DNA of 64,000 nucleotides from Planctomycetota bacterium (GTDB taxonomy: Bacteria; Planctomycetota; MHYJ01; JACQXL01; JACQZI01). The stretch lies in assembly GCA_016207825.1 (NCBI GenBank), contig JACQZI010000018.1, positions 18,698-82,697 of the forward strand. Direction: 5' to 3'. Shown piece after piece: positions 51,166 through 60,092 of this stretch. A program made the position numbers and the translations under genes. Numbering within the stretch: position 1 is the first letter of the stretch; each line of letters begins with the position of its first letter. The notes under the pieces were generated by a model that was not told the DNA's origin, did not search any database, and saw nothing but the letters and a program-made list of their open reading frames with translations.

Positions 51166-52635
51166 ATGAGAAAGAAATTATATTTCCTGGGTTCTCTTTT
51201 GCTTGTCTCGGTCCTTTTGGTGATTCAATGTTCAGCGTCCAAGCCGGCCGTCGCACAAAGCGAGACGCCTGACCCTGACCAACGAATCGGTAATCCGGAT
51301 AAAATAAAGTTTCCTCCCATCAAAATAGTCATCCCAAAACCGGGCAGGGTGGAACTGGATAACGGGATAGTACTTTATACCTTGGAAAACCATGAATTGC
51401 CTTTGACTGAAATAACTGTTCGTATCAAAACCGGTTCGCTATGCGAACCGCAGGATAAACTTGGCTTGGCTAGCCTGACTGCCGTTATGATGCGCAACGG
51501 CGGTATCGGCAAGCTTTCTCCCATGCAGGTTGATGAAAAGCTTGAAACAATGTGCGCCACGCTTAATGCCAGTTCCGAATACGAGGAGATTAATTTTACC
51601 CTGACAATGCTGAAAGATGATTTAGATGAAGGATTGAAACTTCTTTCAGATCTTTTGACTGCACCGCAGTTCGATGAAGAAAGGCTTAAATTCGAAAAAG
51701 CCCAGCTTGCCGAGTCTTTCAGGCGAGAAAACGATAAATCCGATGATATCGGTTACCGTAAAATCATTAAGATTATTTATCCGGAGCATCCTTACGGGAA
51801 TGTCCCGGCCGGCACAGCCGAAACCGTGGAATCTATTTCTCGGGGAGATATCGTTGGGTTCTATAATAGATATGTAAAACCGAACAATATCTTCGTGGCT
51901 GTCGGCGGTGATTTTAATGCTTCGGAAATCTTAAAGATGGTCCATGATAAATTGGGTAAATGGGAAAAGCAGGCGATTGATTTGCCTAAGCTTCCGTTGC
52001 TCGAATTAAAATACCAGAAATCTATTAATCTTGTCCCGAAGGAAGTAAACCAGACATCCATAATAATCGGGCATCTCGGCATAAAAAGAACCTCGCCGGA
52101 TTTTTTCCCCCTTATCGTGATGAATGCCATCCTGGGCGGTGCTTCCTCTTCGCGTCTGGAACATAGCGTCCGCGAGGAAAAAGGGCTGGCTTACGGCATC
52201 TGGAGTTATTTCATCATGCGCCGCGACCTGGGTGTTTTCCTCATCCAGACGGATACGAAAAATGAATCGGTCTCTGAAGTTACCGGGATTATCCTTGATG
52301 AGGTGGAAAAAATGCGCAATGAACCGGTGAAAGACGAGGAGCTTATACAGACAAAGGATTCTATTCTTAACGGCTTCGTTTTCCGCTTTGATAAAACCAG
52401 CCGGATTCTTGACCAGTATATCTATATCGAATACATGGGCATTTCTAAAGACTACCTGGAAACCTACCGTGATAATATTATGAAAGTGACCAAGGAGGAT
52501 ATCCAGAGGGTCGCCAGACAATATCTTCATCCTGAAGACTTTACATTTATGTATGTCGGCAACCGGGCGGATATCGAAAAACAGATCCAAGAATTTGGGG
52601 CAGTAAACATAATTAACCTGGAAGAGAAAAAATAA
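51166..52635 (+). CDS. M16 family peptidase-like lipoprotein, non-catalytic partner
   Basis: 489 residues with a lipobox-like VIQCSAS. M16 fold throughout, but the position of HxxEH reads LASLTAVMM, so it cannot bind zinc. The C-terminal half keeps the substrate-clamp pattern LGGASSSRLEHSVREEKGLA with the downstream Tyr. Active/inactive M16 pairs acting as heterodimers are established for mitochondrial MPP and bacterial homologues; this fits. Preceded by AGGAG. Confidence 0.88.
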   Translation: MRKKLYFLGSLLLVSVLLVIQCSASKPAVAQSETPDPDQRIGNPDKIKFPPIKIVIPKPGRVELDNGIVLYTLENHELPLTEITVRIKTGSLCEPQDKLGLASLTAVMMRNGGIGKLSPMQVDEKLETMCATLNASSEYEEINFTLTMLKDDLDEGLKLLSDLLTAPQFDEERLKFEKAQLAESFRRENDKSDDIGYRKIIKIIYPEHPYGNVPAGTAETVESISRGDIVGFYNRYVKPNNIFVAVGGDFNASEILKMVHDKLGKWEKQAIDLPKLPLLELKYQKSINLVPKEVNQTSIIIGHLGIKRTSPDFFPLIVMNAILGGASSSRLEHSVREEKGLAYGIWSYFIMRRDLGVFLIQTDTKNESVSEVTGIILDEVEKMRNEPVKDEELIQTKDSILNGFVFRFDKTSRILDQYIYIEYMGISKDYLETYRDNIMKVTKEDIQRVARQYLHPEDFTFMYVGNRADIEKQIQEFGAVNIINLEEKK

Positions 52636-52722
52636 ACTGCTTGCGCATGGAATAATTCCGTTGCTTTATTTGTTTATACATTATTAGGAAATATTCCGGG
52701 TTTTCTTTAAAAGGAGATCTCT

Positions 52723-53877
52723 ATGATGAAAATGCCTTCTAAGGTTTTGAGATGCGGTTTATTGCTGGTGCTCCTGGCTGCCACGGCCACTTTCGGCAAA
52801 GATGAAAAGAAAATAGATATCTGGCAACATGTCGATAAGCAAAAGGTTGAGAATGCGATTAAGAGCGGGCTGGCTTATTTGCTTGATTCTATCGAAAAAG
52901 GAAATCAGCTTTCGCCTTCCCTGGTTCCGCCTGGTGTTGACGGTTTATCCGCTGAGGAATTCGTTCTTTATACCTTGGTCAAGGGAGGTGTGGATAAAGA
53001 AGATCCCAACTTTAAGAAACTTCTGGAAAAAGTGCTTTCCAAGAAACTGGAGCGCACTTACCTCGTTTCTGTTTTGGCGATGGCGCTTGATGAAATAGAT
53101 AGGGTCGCTTACCAGGAAAAAATAGCCAACTGCGCCCAGTTCCTGATAGATAACCAGTGCAAAAACGGCCAATGGGATTACGGTAAGCCGACCGACCCGC
53201 TTGATTCTAAAGTCTTTGTTACCCCGTCAAAGCCCAAGGACGGTAAAGATAGCGGGACTGTTTCGGTGAAAAAGGTCCAGCTTGCCCGGCGCCGCGGCAA
53301 AGAAGGCCCGGCCACCGGCGATAATTCCAATACACAATATGCCTGCCTGGCGCTGCGTTCTTGTATGCAGGCAAGCATCGTCATTCCGCCCGAAGTTTTC
53401 CAGCTTACTGCGCAATTCCTGGAGAAAAAACAGCAGGCAGACGGCGGATGGGGATATGATTCCCCTCATGGTAACCAGATTTCTCCGGCTTATGGGAGTA
53501 TGAGCGTGGGTGCTTTGGGGAGCCTGATTATCTGCAAATTCTACCTGACAAAGAGAATTCCTGACCGCGATAATTCCGTGCTTAAAGGGTTTGACTGGGT
53601 CATCAAGAATTTTACGGTTACCGAAAACCCGAAATTCAAGCAGGGATTCTGGCATTATTATTACCTTTATGCCATGGAACGTTTGGGTGCATTTCTGGAA
53701 ACAGAGGAATTCGGTTCCAATTTGTGGTATCCGGTCGGTGCCAAGTTCCTCTTGGAAAAACAGGAAGCAAGCGGCAGTTGGAATCAGGGCAGGATTGATG
53801 ACACCTGTTTTGCCATCCTTTTCTTAAGAAGGGCGACTAAACCGCTCCGTGCAAAAGTCACCGGTGACAAGGAATAA
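52723..53877 (+). CDS. Exported prenyltransferase/squalene-cyclase repeat protein 1
   Basis: 384 residues. Signal peptide (LRCGLLLVLLAATATFG). Alpha/alpha-barrel repeats with the QW-like motifs NCAQFLIDNQCKNGQWDYG, TAQFLEKKQQADGGWGYDSP and GAKFLLEKQEASGSWNQG, plus DTCFAILFLRRAT at the end. No DxDD or catalytic acid cluster for cyclase chemistry is evident, so this is a repeat-fold protein, common in Planctomycetota, of unknown role. AAAGGAG precedes the ATG. Its stop abuts that of the acyl-CoA dehydrogenase gene with no gap. Confidence 0.85.
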   Translation: MMKMPSKVLRCGLLLVLLAATATFGKDEKKIDIWQHVDKQKVENAIKSGLAYLLDSIEKGNQLSPSLVPPGVDGLSAEEFVLYTLVKGGVDKEDPNFKKLLEKVLSKKLERTYLVSVLAMALDEIDRVAYQEKIANCAQFLIDNQCKNGQWDYGKPTDPLDSKVFVTPSKPKDGKDSGTVSVKKVQLARRRGKEGPATGDNSNTQYACLALRSCMQASIVIPPEVFQLTAQFLEKKQQADGGWGYDSPHGNQISPAYGSMSVGALGSLIICKFYLTKRIPDRDNSVLKGFDWVIKNFTVTENPKFKQGFWHYYYLYAMERLGAFLETEEFGSNLWYPVGAKFLLEKQEASGSWNQGRIDDTCFAILFLRRATKPLRAKVTGDKE

Positions 53878-55029
53878 TTATTTCCGCTGTCCTAGCACAA
53901 ACGAGGAAATAATCATCTTCTGGATATTCGACGTCCCTTCCACAATCTGGAAACTCTTGGCGTCTCTCAGGCGGCGTTCCACCGGGTATTCTGATGAGAA
54001 TCCGTAAGATCCGAATATTTTAACCGCTTCGTTGGTTGCCTTGACGGCGGTCTCGGCGGCGAAATACTTTGCCGTGGAAACTTCCAGTGTATTCTTGATG
54101 CCTTTGTCTTTGAGGTAAGCGGCGCGATAAACCAGCATCCGGGCAGCTTGTGTTTCCACGAACATCTCGGCCAACTGGCTCTGGATCATTTCGTATTCGG
54201 CTATTTTCTTGCCGAACTGTTCGCGTTCGTTGGCGTATTTGACTGCGGCGTCCAGCGCTCCCTGGGCTACCCCGACCGCACGGCAGGCACAACTCAAGCG
54301 GGTGTTATCCAGCATGCCCATGCATATCTTGAATCCGTCTCCGGTTTTTCCCAAAAGCGCGCTCTTGGGTATTTTGGCGTCTTCAAAAATCACCTCGCCG
54401 GTCGGCGCGCAATGCAACCCTAGTTTTGTTTCTATGGCGCGTGTGGTGACTCCCTTGGTGTTTTTCAGTTCCACCGCGAAGGCGGACATGCCTTTGTGCT
54501 TCTGCGTAGGGTCTGTATAAGCGTAAACGATTCCAATATCAGCTACCTGTGCGTTGGAAATCCAGGTTTTGGCACCATTCAAAAGCCAGTGGTCGCCTTT
54601 ATCCACGGCCAGCGATTTCATCGAGGCGACATCAGAGCCGGAATTGGGTTCGGTAATGGCAAAGCATCCCATGAATTCCCCCGTTACCAGCTTGGGTATA
54701 TATTTTTTCTTATGCTCCTCCGTGCCCCAGGCAAGCAAAACCTGCCCTGGCCCGATGGTCTGCATATTGAAAGGCAACCCATAAGAAGCGCTCACCCGGG
54801 CGATTTCCTCGTTCATGATGACCGTTGCGAGCATCCCGACGCCTGTCCCGCCGTATTGTTCGGGGATGACCCCGCCGAAAAATCCAAGCTCGCCCATCTG
54901 CCTGACTATTTCCGGGCGGAATTTATGCTCGGCTTCGTCTTTTTCCACAATCGGGGCGATTTCTTTTTCCGCGAAATCGCGGGCTACCTTTTTCATTTCC
55001 AGTAATTCTTCGGTCATTTCAAAATCCAT
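53878..55029 (-). CDS. Acyl-CoA dehydrogenase 1
   Basis: 383 residues from ATG 55029, with GGGGAGG upstream; the frame could extend seven codons. FAD-dependent alpha,beta-oxidation of an acyl-CoA. Motifs CFAITEPNSGSDVASMKSLA, WISNAQVADIGIVYAYT and the C-terminal RDAKSFQIVEGTSNIQK, whose Glu is the catalytic base. Chain-length preference cannot be read. No ETF or ETF dehydrogenase genes are present. The second dehydrogenase lies upstream on the same strand; a repeat (55060-55145) separates them. Confidence 0.93.
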   Translation of the reverse strand: MDFEMTEELLEMKKVARDFAEKEIAPIVEKDEAEHKFRPEIVRQMGELGFFGGVIPEQYGGTGVGMLATVIMNEEIARVSASYGLPFNMQTIGPGQVLLAWGTEEHKKKYIPKLVTGEFMGCFAITEPNSGSDVASMKSLAVDKGDHWLLNGAKTWISNAQVADIGIVYAYTDPTQKHKGMSAFAVELKNTKGVTTRAIETKLGLHCAPTGEVIFEDAKIPKSALLGKTGDGFKICMGMLDNTRLSCACRAVGVAQGALDAAVKYANEREQFGKKIAEYEMIQSQLAEMFVETQAARMLVYRAAYLKDKGIKNTLEVSTAKYFAAETAVKATNEAVKIFGSYGFSSEYPVERRLRDAKSFQIVEGTSNIQKMIISSFVLGQRK

Positions 55030-55045
55030 ATTTATTCCTCCCCTT

Positions 55046-55145
55046 ATCACGAAAACACGAAATTATTTCGAGCCTTCATTTCTTTTCGGGCTTTCGCCCC
55101 GCTCCACTCCGTTTCGGGGACACCCGATTGATAGGGAGTCCCATA
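55046..55145. repeat. Dispersed repeat between the two acyl-CoA dehydrogenase genes
   Basis: It contains a CACGAAAACACGAAA phrase (also near 4941-4955), a TTTCGGGCTTTCGCCCCG hairpin, and the TTCGGGGACACCCGAT plus ATAGGGAGTCCCATA pair shared with 37013-37035. Confidence 0.6.
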
Positions 55146-55162
55146 CCGAAGGTGTGGGGTGT

Positions 55163-56308
55163 TTATAACTTTCCTATTATGTTTCTGGCAATCACAATCC
55201 TCTGGACTTCGGAAGTGCCTTCTCCGATTTCAGTTAGTTTGGCATCCCGGTAATACCGTTCCACCTGGTATTCATTCATATAACCATAACCGCCCATAAT
55301 CTGGATGGCGCTCTTGGTGGCGCGCATGGCGGTTTCAGATGCAAAGAGTTTTGCCATGGCGGATTCCTTGCCGAATGGTTTGCCTTCCTCCATAAGATGC
55401 GCTGCGTGGTAAATCAAGTGGCGCGAGGCTTCTATCTCGGTTGCCATATCGGCTATCATCATCTGGATTGCCTGGAAGGAGCCTATGGGTTTGCCGAACT
55501 GCTGGCGTTCCCTGACGTAAGGAAGGGCTTTATCCAGCGCTCCCTGGGCGATTCCCAATGCCAAAGCGCCGATGCTGATCCTGCCCCCATCCAAAGTTTT
55601 CATCAGGTTTTTAAAGCCGTCGCCTTCCTTACCCAGCAAGTTTTCCTCCGGCACGAAGCAGTCCTCAAAAATAAGTTCACATGTATCAGAGCCGCGCAGG
55701 CCCAGTTTATCCTCTTTCTTACCGCTTTTAAATCCCTTAAAACTGCTTTCTATGATAAAAGTGCTCAATCCATAAGAGCCTTTTGCATTCATATCGGTTT
55801 TGGCGAGTACTACAAAGCTTTTTCCCACGCTGGCATTGGTGATGAATATTTTGGAGCCGTTAATGATGTAGCCGCCTTTGGTTTTTTTGGCGGTGGTCCG
55901 TGTCGCGCCGGCATCAGAACCGGCTTCCGGCTCGGTCAGCCCCATTCCGCCCAGGTATTTGCCGCTTGCCAGGGGAGTAAGGTATTTATTTTTCTGCTCT
56001 TCCGTGCCGAAGGCGTAAATGGGGAAAGAGCCCAGCGATGTATGGGCAGCTAAAGTAATGGAGGTTGAGCCACAGACGCGCGCCAGTTCCTCAACCGCGA
56101 GGATGTAGCTAAGCTCTCCTGCCTCCGCGCCGCCGTATTCTATGGGCCAGGGGATGCCCAGGAGATTAAGCTGGGCCATCTTTTTTATGGTCTCGTGCGG
56201 GAATTCGCTTGATTTATCAATCTTCCTCGCAATCGGTTCTACTTCTTTAAGCGCGAACTCGCGGACCGTTTCCCGGATTAGTTTTTGTTCTTCAGTCAGT
56301 TCTATCAT
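55163..56308 (-). CDS. Acyl-CoA dehydrogenase 2
   Basis: 381 residues, starting at a clean MIELTEEQKLIRETVREFA. Motifs MGLTEPEAGSDAGATRTTA, FITNASVGKSFVVLAKTD, and YRDAKLTEIGEGTSEVQR with the catalytic Glu. It is closer to short-chain/general acyl-CoA dehydrogenases and is clearly a paralogue of dehydrogenase 1. First gene of the pair; its promoter TTGAAT-18-TATACT gives a leader of only about 8 nt. Confidence 0.93.
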   Translation of the reverse strand: MIELTEEQKLIRETVREFALKEVEPIARKIDKSSEFPHETIKKMAQLNLLGIPWPIEYGGAEAGELSYILAVEELARVCGSTSITLAAHTSLGSFPIYAFGTEEQKNKYLTPLASGKYLGGMGLTEPEAGSDAGATRTTAKKTKGGYIINGSKIFITNASVGKSFVVLAKTDMNAKGSYGLSTFIIESSFKGFKSGKKEDKLGLRGSDTCELIFEDCFVPEENLLGKEGDGFKNLMKTLDGGRISIGALALGIAQGALDKALPYVRERQQFGKPIGSFQAIQMMIADMATEIEASRHLIYHAAHLMEEGKPFGKESAMAKLFASETAMRATKSAIQIMGGYGYMNEYQVERYYRDAKLTEIGEGTSEVQRIVIARNIIGKL

Positions 56309-56322
56309 AAACAGGAATGCGT

Positions 56323-56352
56323 AGTATACATATAATAATATAAACTATTCAA
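56323..56352 (-). promoter_or_regulatory. promoter of the acyl-CoA dehydrogenase pair
   Basis: Minus strand TTGAAT (56352-56347), 18 nt, TATACT (56328-56323); ATG at 56308. Confidence 0.5.
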
Positions 56353-56430
56353 GAAAATCCGGGTTTTCGTTAAAAACAGTCCGCCGGCTTTTATAAAGAA
56401 AGTAACGGCTGTATGGTTGCTTTGCCTGTT

Positions 56431-57624
56431 TTATTCTTTCTTCGTTTCCGGTTCGTCGCCTGTAAAGTTGGCCTTAAGGGTGGGAGTGGCGAGTTTTAGG
56501 AAAAGAATGGCGAAGCAGGTGTCCGCGATGACCGTGCTGTGGACATCGTCGCCCGGCGCGTTCCAGCTGCCGTCTTTTGCGCTCTGGTTTTCTACGAGGT
56601 ATTTGGCGCCCTCCAGATACCAGTCGCGGTTGCCGAGCTGTTTTACTCCGAGTACCGCACCGACGCGCTCCACCCCGTAAATGTAATAATATTGCCAGGC
56701 TTGTTCTCCACCCCAGCCTTTCATGATGGAGTTTGCCGCCCCGGGGTTGCCGTCGAACTTGAGTTGGCTTCCCAGCCAGTTTAAACCCCTGTTTATGCAT
56801 TGATCCTGGGTGATATCCTTTTTAAGGTAAAACTTGGCGATAGCCGAGCCGCAGACTGCGGCGCAGGTCATGCTTCCGTAAGATGAGGTGTCCGGTGCTC
56901 CCTCAACGCTGTATCCCCATCCGCCGTCGCCCATCTGGTTTTTTTCAAACCAGTCTGCAGCTGCCTGCCAGGTCTCGTCCGGTATATCCACACCGGCGCG
57001 GGCGGACGAGCGCAACCCCAGAAGTGCGAATTGGGTATTGGAATTATCACCGCTTAGCTGGGTTTTCTTCTGGTCGGTTTTACGGGTTACTTTTATCTTA
57101 AAAAATGGTTTCTCTTTTTCCTTCTTGGCGTTTTTGGTTTCGCCTTCACCGGTGATGATTGCTTCAAGCGTTTTGGCAGATTCCTTGGTCACAACCGGCA
57201 GGTTTGAGCCTTCTTTATAAAGGCAATTGTAATTCCACTGGCCGTTCTGCGCCTGCGAATCCACCAGCGCCTGGGCGCATTCGGCAAGCCGGTATTGATG
57301 TTTGTAGCGGTCGGCCATTTCTAGGACCATTGCCGTCACCGCGGTGTTATAGACTTGTTGAAGCTTGCCCTTGCTTACATCAGCGATTCCCGCGGCAAGG
57401 TTTCCGTTCTTTTTAGGGTCGACGCCGGCGTGGAGCATTGTCAAGACGACCAGTTCTTTTTCGCGCCCTTTCATTCCCTTTGAGGTCAGGTATTTTATGC
57501 CTTTATCTATTGCCGCGTTTATTTTCTTCTGGGTTTCTTCGTCAGCCGAATAAACGCTGGTAAAAGGCAGCCAGCAAAGAAGAGCCAAAAAAGCAAAGGC
57601 GAGTATCAATTTGGTGTGTTTCAT
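56431..57624 (-). CDS. Exported prenyltransferase/squalene-cyclase repeat protein 2
   Basis: 397 residues. Signal peptide (LILAFAFLALLCWLPFTSVYSA). Repeats ECAQALVDSQAQNGQWNYN, AADWFEKNQMGDGGWGYSVE and YLVENQSAKDGSWNAPG, and DTCFAILFLKLATPTLKANF at the end, parallel to the protein at 52723. Shared oddities such as GDNSNTQFALLGLRS show close paralogy. Together the two genes flank the acyl-CoA dehydrogenase pair. Promoter TTGACA-16-TATTAT (57692-57665); GAAAGGAA precedes the ATG. Confidence 0.85.
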   Translation of the reverse strand: MKHTKLILAFAFLALLCWLPFTSVYSADEETQKKINAAIDKGIKYLTSKGMKGREKELVVLTMLHAGVDPKKNGNLAAGIADVSKGKLQQVYNTAVTAMVLEMADRYKHQYRLAECAQALVDSQAQNGQWNYNCLYKEGSNLPVVTKESAKTLEAIITGEGETKNAKKEKEKPFFKIKVTRKTDQKKTQLSGDNSNTQFALLGLRSSARAGVDIPDETWQAAADWFEKNQMGDGGWGYSVEGAPDTSSYGSMTCAAVCGSAIAKFYLKKDITQDQCINRGLNWLGSQLKFDGNPGAANSIMKGWGGEQAWQYYYIYGVERVGAVLGVKQLGNRDWYLEGAKYLVENQSAKDGSWNAPGDDVHSTVIADTCFAILFLKLATPTLKANFTGDEPETKKE

Positions 57625-57664
57625 GGAATGGTTCCTTTCAAATAAAATTATGAATTATATATTA

Positions 57665-57692
57665 ATAATACCCATTTTACTGCGGCTGTCAA
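57665..57692 (-). promoter_or_regulatory. promoter of prenyltransferase-repeat gene 2
   Basis: Minus strand TTGACA (57692-57687), 16 nt, TATTAT (57670-57665). Confidence 0.5.
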
Positions 57693-57758
57693 GCTTTTTC
57701 CGTTAACCTCTGATAATTCCACTCGGCTTGTTAAAGTCAAACAGCGGGATTAAATGGA

Positions 57759-59024
57759 TTAAGCGGAAAGTCCGGCATCTGATTTGCAGGCAACCGTTCC
57801 CTCTTCAGATTTACGGAAGAAAATATAAAAGAATATTGCGGAAAGCGAATATAAACCGACCGCAATATAAAACGAAAGGATATAATTGCCCTTTAAAACC
57901 GTTCCGAAGACCCATGCGGATATCGCCCAGGACAGGCTCCAGGTGATGCTAAGAAACGCGTTTAACATTCCCTGTTCCTCTTTCCTGCACATCTCAATCA
58001 GCAGGGTGTTTGAAATAGGGCTCCCCATATTCATCAGGACCGATCGCATGATAAAAGCCGCCACTGCCAGCCGGATATCTGTGGTCAACGCCAGGACGAG
58101 TATAAAGGGAATGGAAACACATTGTGTTAAAACTATGGTATTGACCTTGCCCAGCTTTTCCGATAAGACCGGTGCAATCAAGACACCCGCCGCCATGGTG
58201 ACGGATTGGAGCGCCATGTAAAATCCGATGGCGCCGTCCGAAGAATTGAAAATATCCCTGAAGTAAAGGTTGATGAACTGGACAATCATCCCCGCGCCGA
58301 TTCCGACGAGTCCCGAAGGTATGCTCGCCTTGGCGAAAAATTTCCAGTTCCATCCGGCAAAGCCGGAAAGCTTTATTTTTCTGTCCGGTTCGCCCGGCTC
58401 GTGTTTGGCAGGCCTGATAAAAAAGAGCGGTATCGTCCCTGCCAGCCCGGCAAGCATGCCGCCCATGATGATATAGCGGTAACCGGCAAGCGACTCGACT
58501 CCAAAACTGTTAAGCATATCCTTGATTGTCCCGCCGATGACGTTCCCGAAAACGCCTCCGGATATCATGATGATAAAAGTAAGGCTGAAAATATAAGTCC
58601 GTTCCGTTGTCCCGGAATTGGACATGATGAACGGCCCGTAAACCACCCTGATAAAGGTTTCGCAGGCGAATGCCGCGAAAATCATGGGCAAAAAGAGCGC
58701 CATATTCAAAGTGGCCATTGCCGCGACAAAGAAAACGATTGCGCTAATTTGAGCGATGATTAAAATCCGTTTTTGGCTGTAGCGTCCGGCAAGGTATCCG
58801 GCCGGGAGTGCCGCAAGGACCGCGGCGATTAAGGTCAATGCCTGGATATTCCCGATTGCCTTGTTGTCGAATCCGGCGGTTTTGAGGTAGAGGTTAAAGA
58901 AAAGGAAGTAGAAGGAAATGCCGACTCCGGAAATCAATTGGGAGATGAGTAACAGCCGGATATTCCGGTTAAAGAGCCTTATCCGGTTCCAGTAGGCGGC
59001 CAGGAAGCCGAAAACGTGTTTCAT
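57759..59024 (-). CDS. Major facilitator superfamily transporter
   Basis: 421 residues, about twelve membrane helices with a central cytoplasmic loop (FIRPAKHEPGEPDRKIKL). The loop after helix 2 (PAGYLAGRYSQKRILI) is the MFS A-motif region. Substrate unknown; the pattern is that of drug/metabolite exporters. Predicted leaderless: promoter TTGCGT-17-TATATT with 6 nt between the -10 box and ATG 59024. Confidence 0.87.
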   Translation of the reverse strand: MKHVFGFLAAYWNRIRLFNRNIRLLLISQLISGVGISFYFLFFNLYLKTAGFDNKAIGNIQALTLIAAVLAALPAGYLAGRYSQKRILIIAQISAIVFFVAAMATLNMALFLPMIFAAFACETFIRVVYGPFIMSNSGTTERTYIFSLTFIIMISGGVFGNVIGGTIKDMLNSFGVESLAGYRYIIMGGMLAGLAGTIPLFFIRPAKHEPGEPDRKIKLSGFAGWNWKFFAKASIPSGLVGIGAGMIVQFINLYFRDIFNSSDGAIGFYMALQSVTMAAGVLIAPVLSEKLGKVNTIVLTQCVSIPFILVLALTTDIRLAVAAFIMRSVLMNMGSPISNTLLIEMCRKEEQGMLNAFLSITWSLSWAISAWVFGTVLKGNYILSFYIAVGLYSLSAIFFYIFFRKSEEGTVACKSDAGLSA

Positions 59025-59030
59025 TAAGCA

Positions 59031-59059
59031 AATATAACTCTAATCCAGCCGTAACGCAA
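59031..59059 (-). promoter_or_regulatory. promoter of the MFS gene, leaderless geometry
   Basis: Minus strand TTGCGT (59059-59054), 17 nt, TATATT (59036-59031), 6 nt to ATG 59024. Confidence 0.5.
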
Positions 59060-59176
59060 GCAAAATTAATTCTTATCCGAAGGGAGAAAAGCGGGAGAAA
59101 CAAACCCTAATGATGGGGAGTCCCTGTCACATACTAACTATTATCGTATTGTTTGCAGAGAAGGTTTAGTGTACAT

Positions 59177-59242
59177 ATGAGGGTATAGCGCATAGGCTAT
59201 AAAGGTGCAGGCCATAGTATATGAAGGTCGAGTACGCAGGTC
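59177..59242. repeat. Three degenerate 22-bp units
   Basis: Units at 59177, 59199 and 59221 share AT-A-GGT--AG and begin ATGAGGG, ATAAAGG and ATGAAGG; a shortened unit precedes them. The period is exactly 22 bp as in the arrays at 20664 and 40551. The region 59025-59277 otherwise holds no gene. Confidence 0.5.
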
Positions 59243-59277
59243 CCTATATTGTACAATTCATTTTTGGCCGCCCTCTT

Positions 59278-60033
59278 TCATTGTTTTTTATCACCCAGGA
59301 GTTTTTCCATGACGTCGCGGGCGTCCTGGTTTGAGGGGTCAAGTTCAAGGGCTTTCTCGAAATCAGCCCTGGATTTTTCGTAATCACCTTTGGCGTAATA
59401 AATCAGCCCTCTCTGGATATAAGGAATCGGGTCGTTGGGTTTTATCTCTATGGCTTTCCCGTAATCGGCAATCGCTTCTTCATGTTTTCCTTCCAGATAA
59501 TGCACCATCCCGCGTGCCACGTAGGCGGGGATGAATCCCGTCTTAATATCAATAGCCTTGGTGAAATCCTTGATTGCGCTTTCGTATTTCTTCAGCGCCT
59601 GGCAGGCAAGCCCGCGCGCCAAAAGAACCTCCGTATTCCTCGGATTCAAGGCAAGCGCCGAGGTGTAATCCATTACCGCTTTTTCCATATCTCCCTTGTT
59701 CTTGTAAGAATTGCCCCTTCCTATATAGGCATCCGCATTTTCCTTTTCCAGTTTTATGACCACGCTGAAATCCATGATGGCTTTGTCGAAATTTTCCATA
59801 TTGAAATAAACTTTCGCCCTTTCGAAATAGGCGGCGGCGAAATAGGGGCTTAAGGAGACGGCTTTGTTGAATTCTTCGATTGCCTGGTAATCCCTGCTTT
59901 CCGCGGCGTATTGAATGCCCAGTTTTAAGTGGGGGGAGGCATCCATGTTTTTGAGTGTCTTGTCGGAAGTGCAGCCGGATATGAGCACTGCTAAAACCAG
60001 GATTAGTAATATTCCGGAAGCTGAATCCTTCAT
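59278..60033 (-). CDS. TPR lipoprotein 1
   Basis: 251 residues from ATG 60033, chosen because the signal peptide then starts properly and ends at lipobox LISGC. The frame is open to a GTG at 60096 that overlaps the previous stop, which would add 21 residues before the signal. About six TPR units (for example AAYFERAKVYFNMENFDKAI and PYIQRGLIYYAKGDYEKSRA). Scaffold for protein interactions in the periplasm; partners unknown. It forms a two-gene unit with TPR lipoprotein 2. Confidence 0.85.
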   Translation of the reverse strand: MKDSASGILLILVLAVLISGCTSDKTLKNMDASPHLKLGIQYAAESRDYQAIEEFNKAVSLSPYFAAAYFERAKVYFNMENFDKAIMDFSVVIKLEKENADAYIGRGNSYKNKGDMEKAVMDYTSALALNPRNTEVLLARGLACQALKKYESAIKDFTKAIDIKTGFIPAYVARGMVHYLEGKHEEAIADYGKAIEIKPNDPIPYIQRGLIYYAKGDYEKSRADFEKALELDPSNQDARDVMEKLLGDKKQ

Positions 60034-60092
60034 CTTGCCCGCGCACCAGGTGCGGTGCAGGGCTTCGCTCCAAGAAACGATTTTTTCCGGCT

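Noticed and set aside
52723-53877. Hopanoid/squalene cyclase
   Set aside because: The repeat fold is there but the protein is short (384 residues), exported, and lacks the catalytic acid motif.
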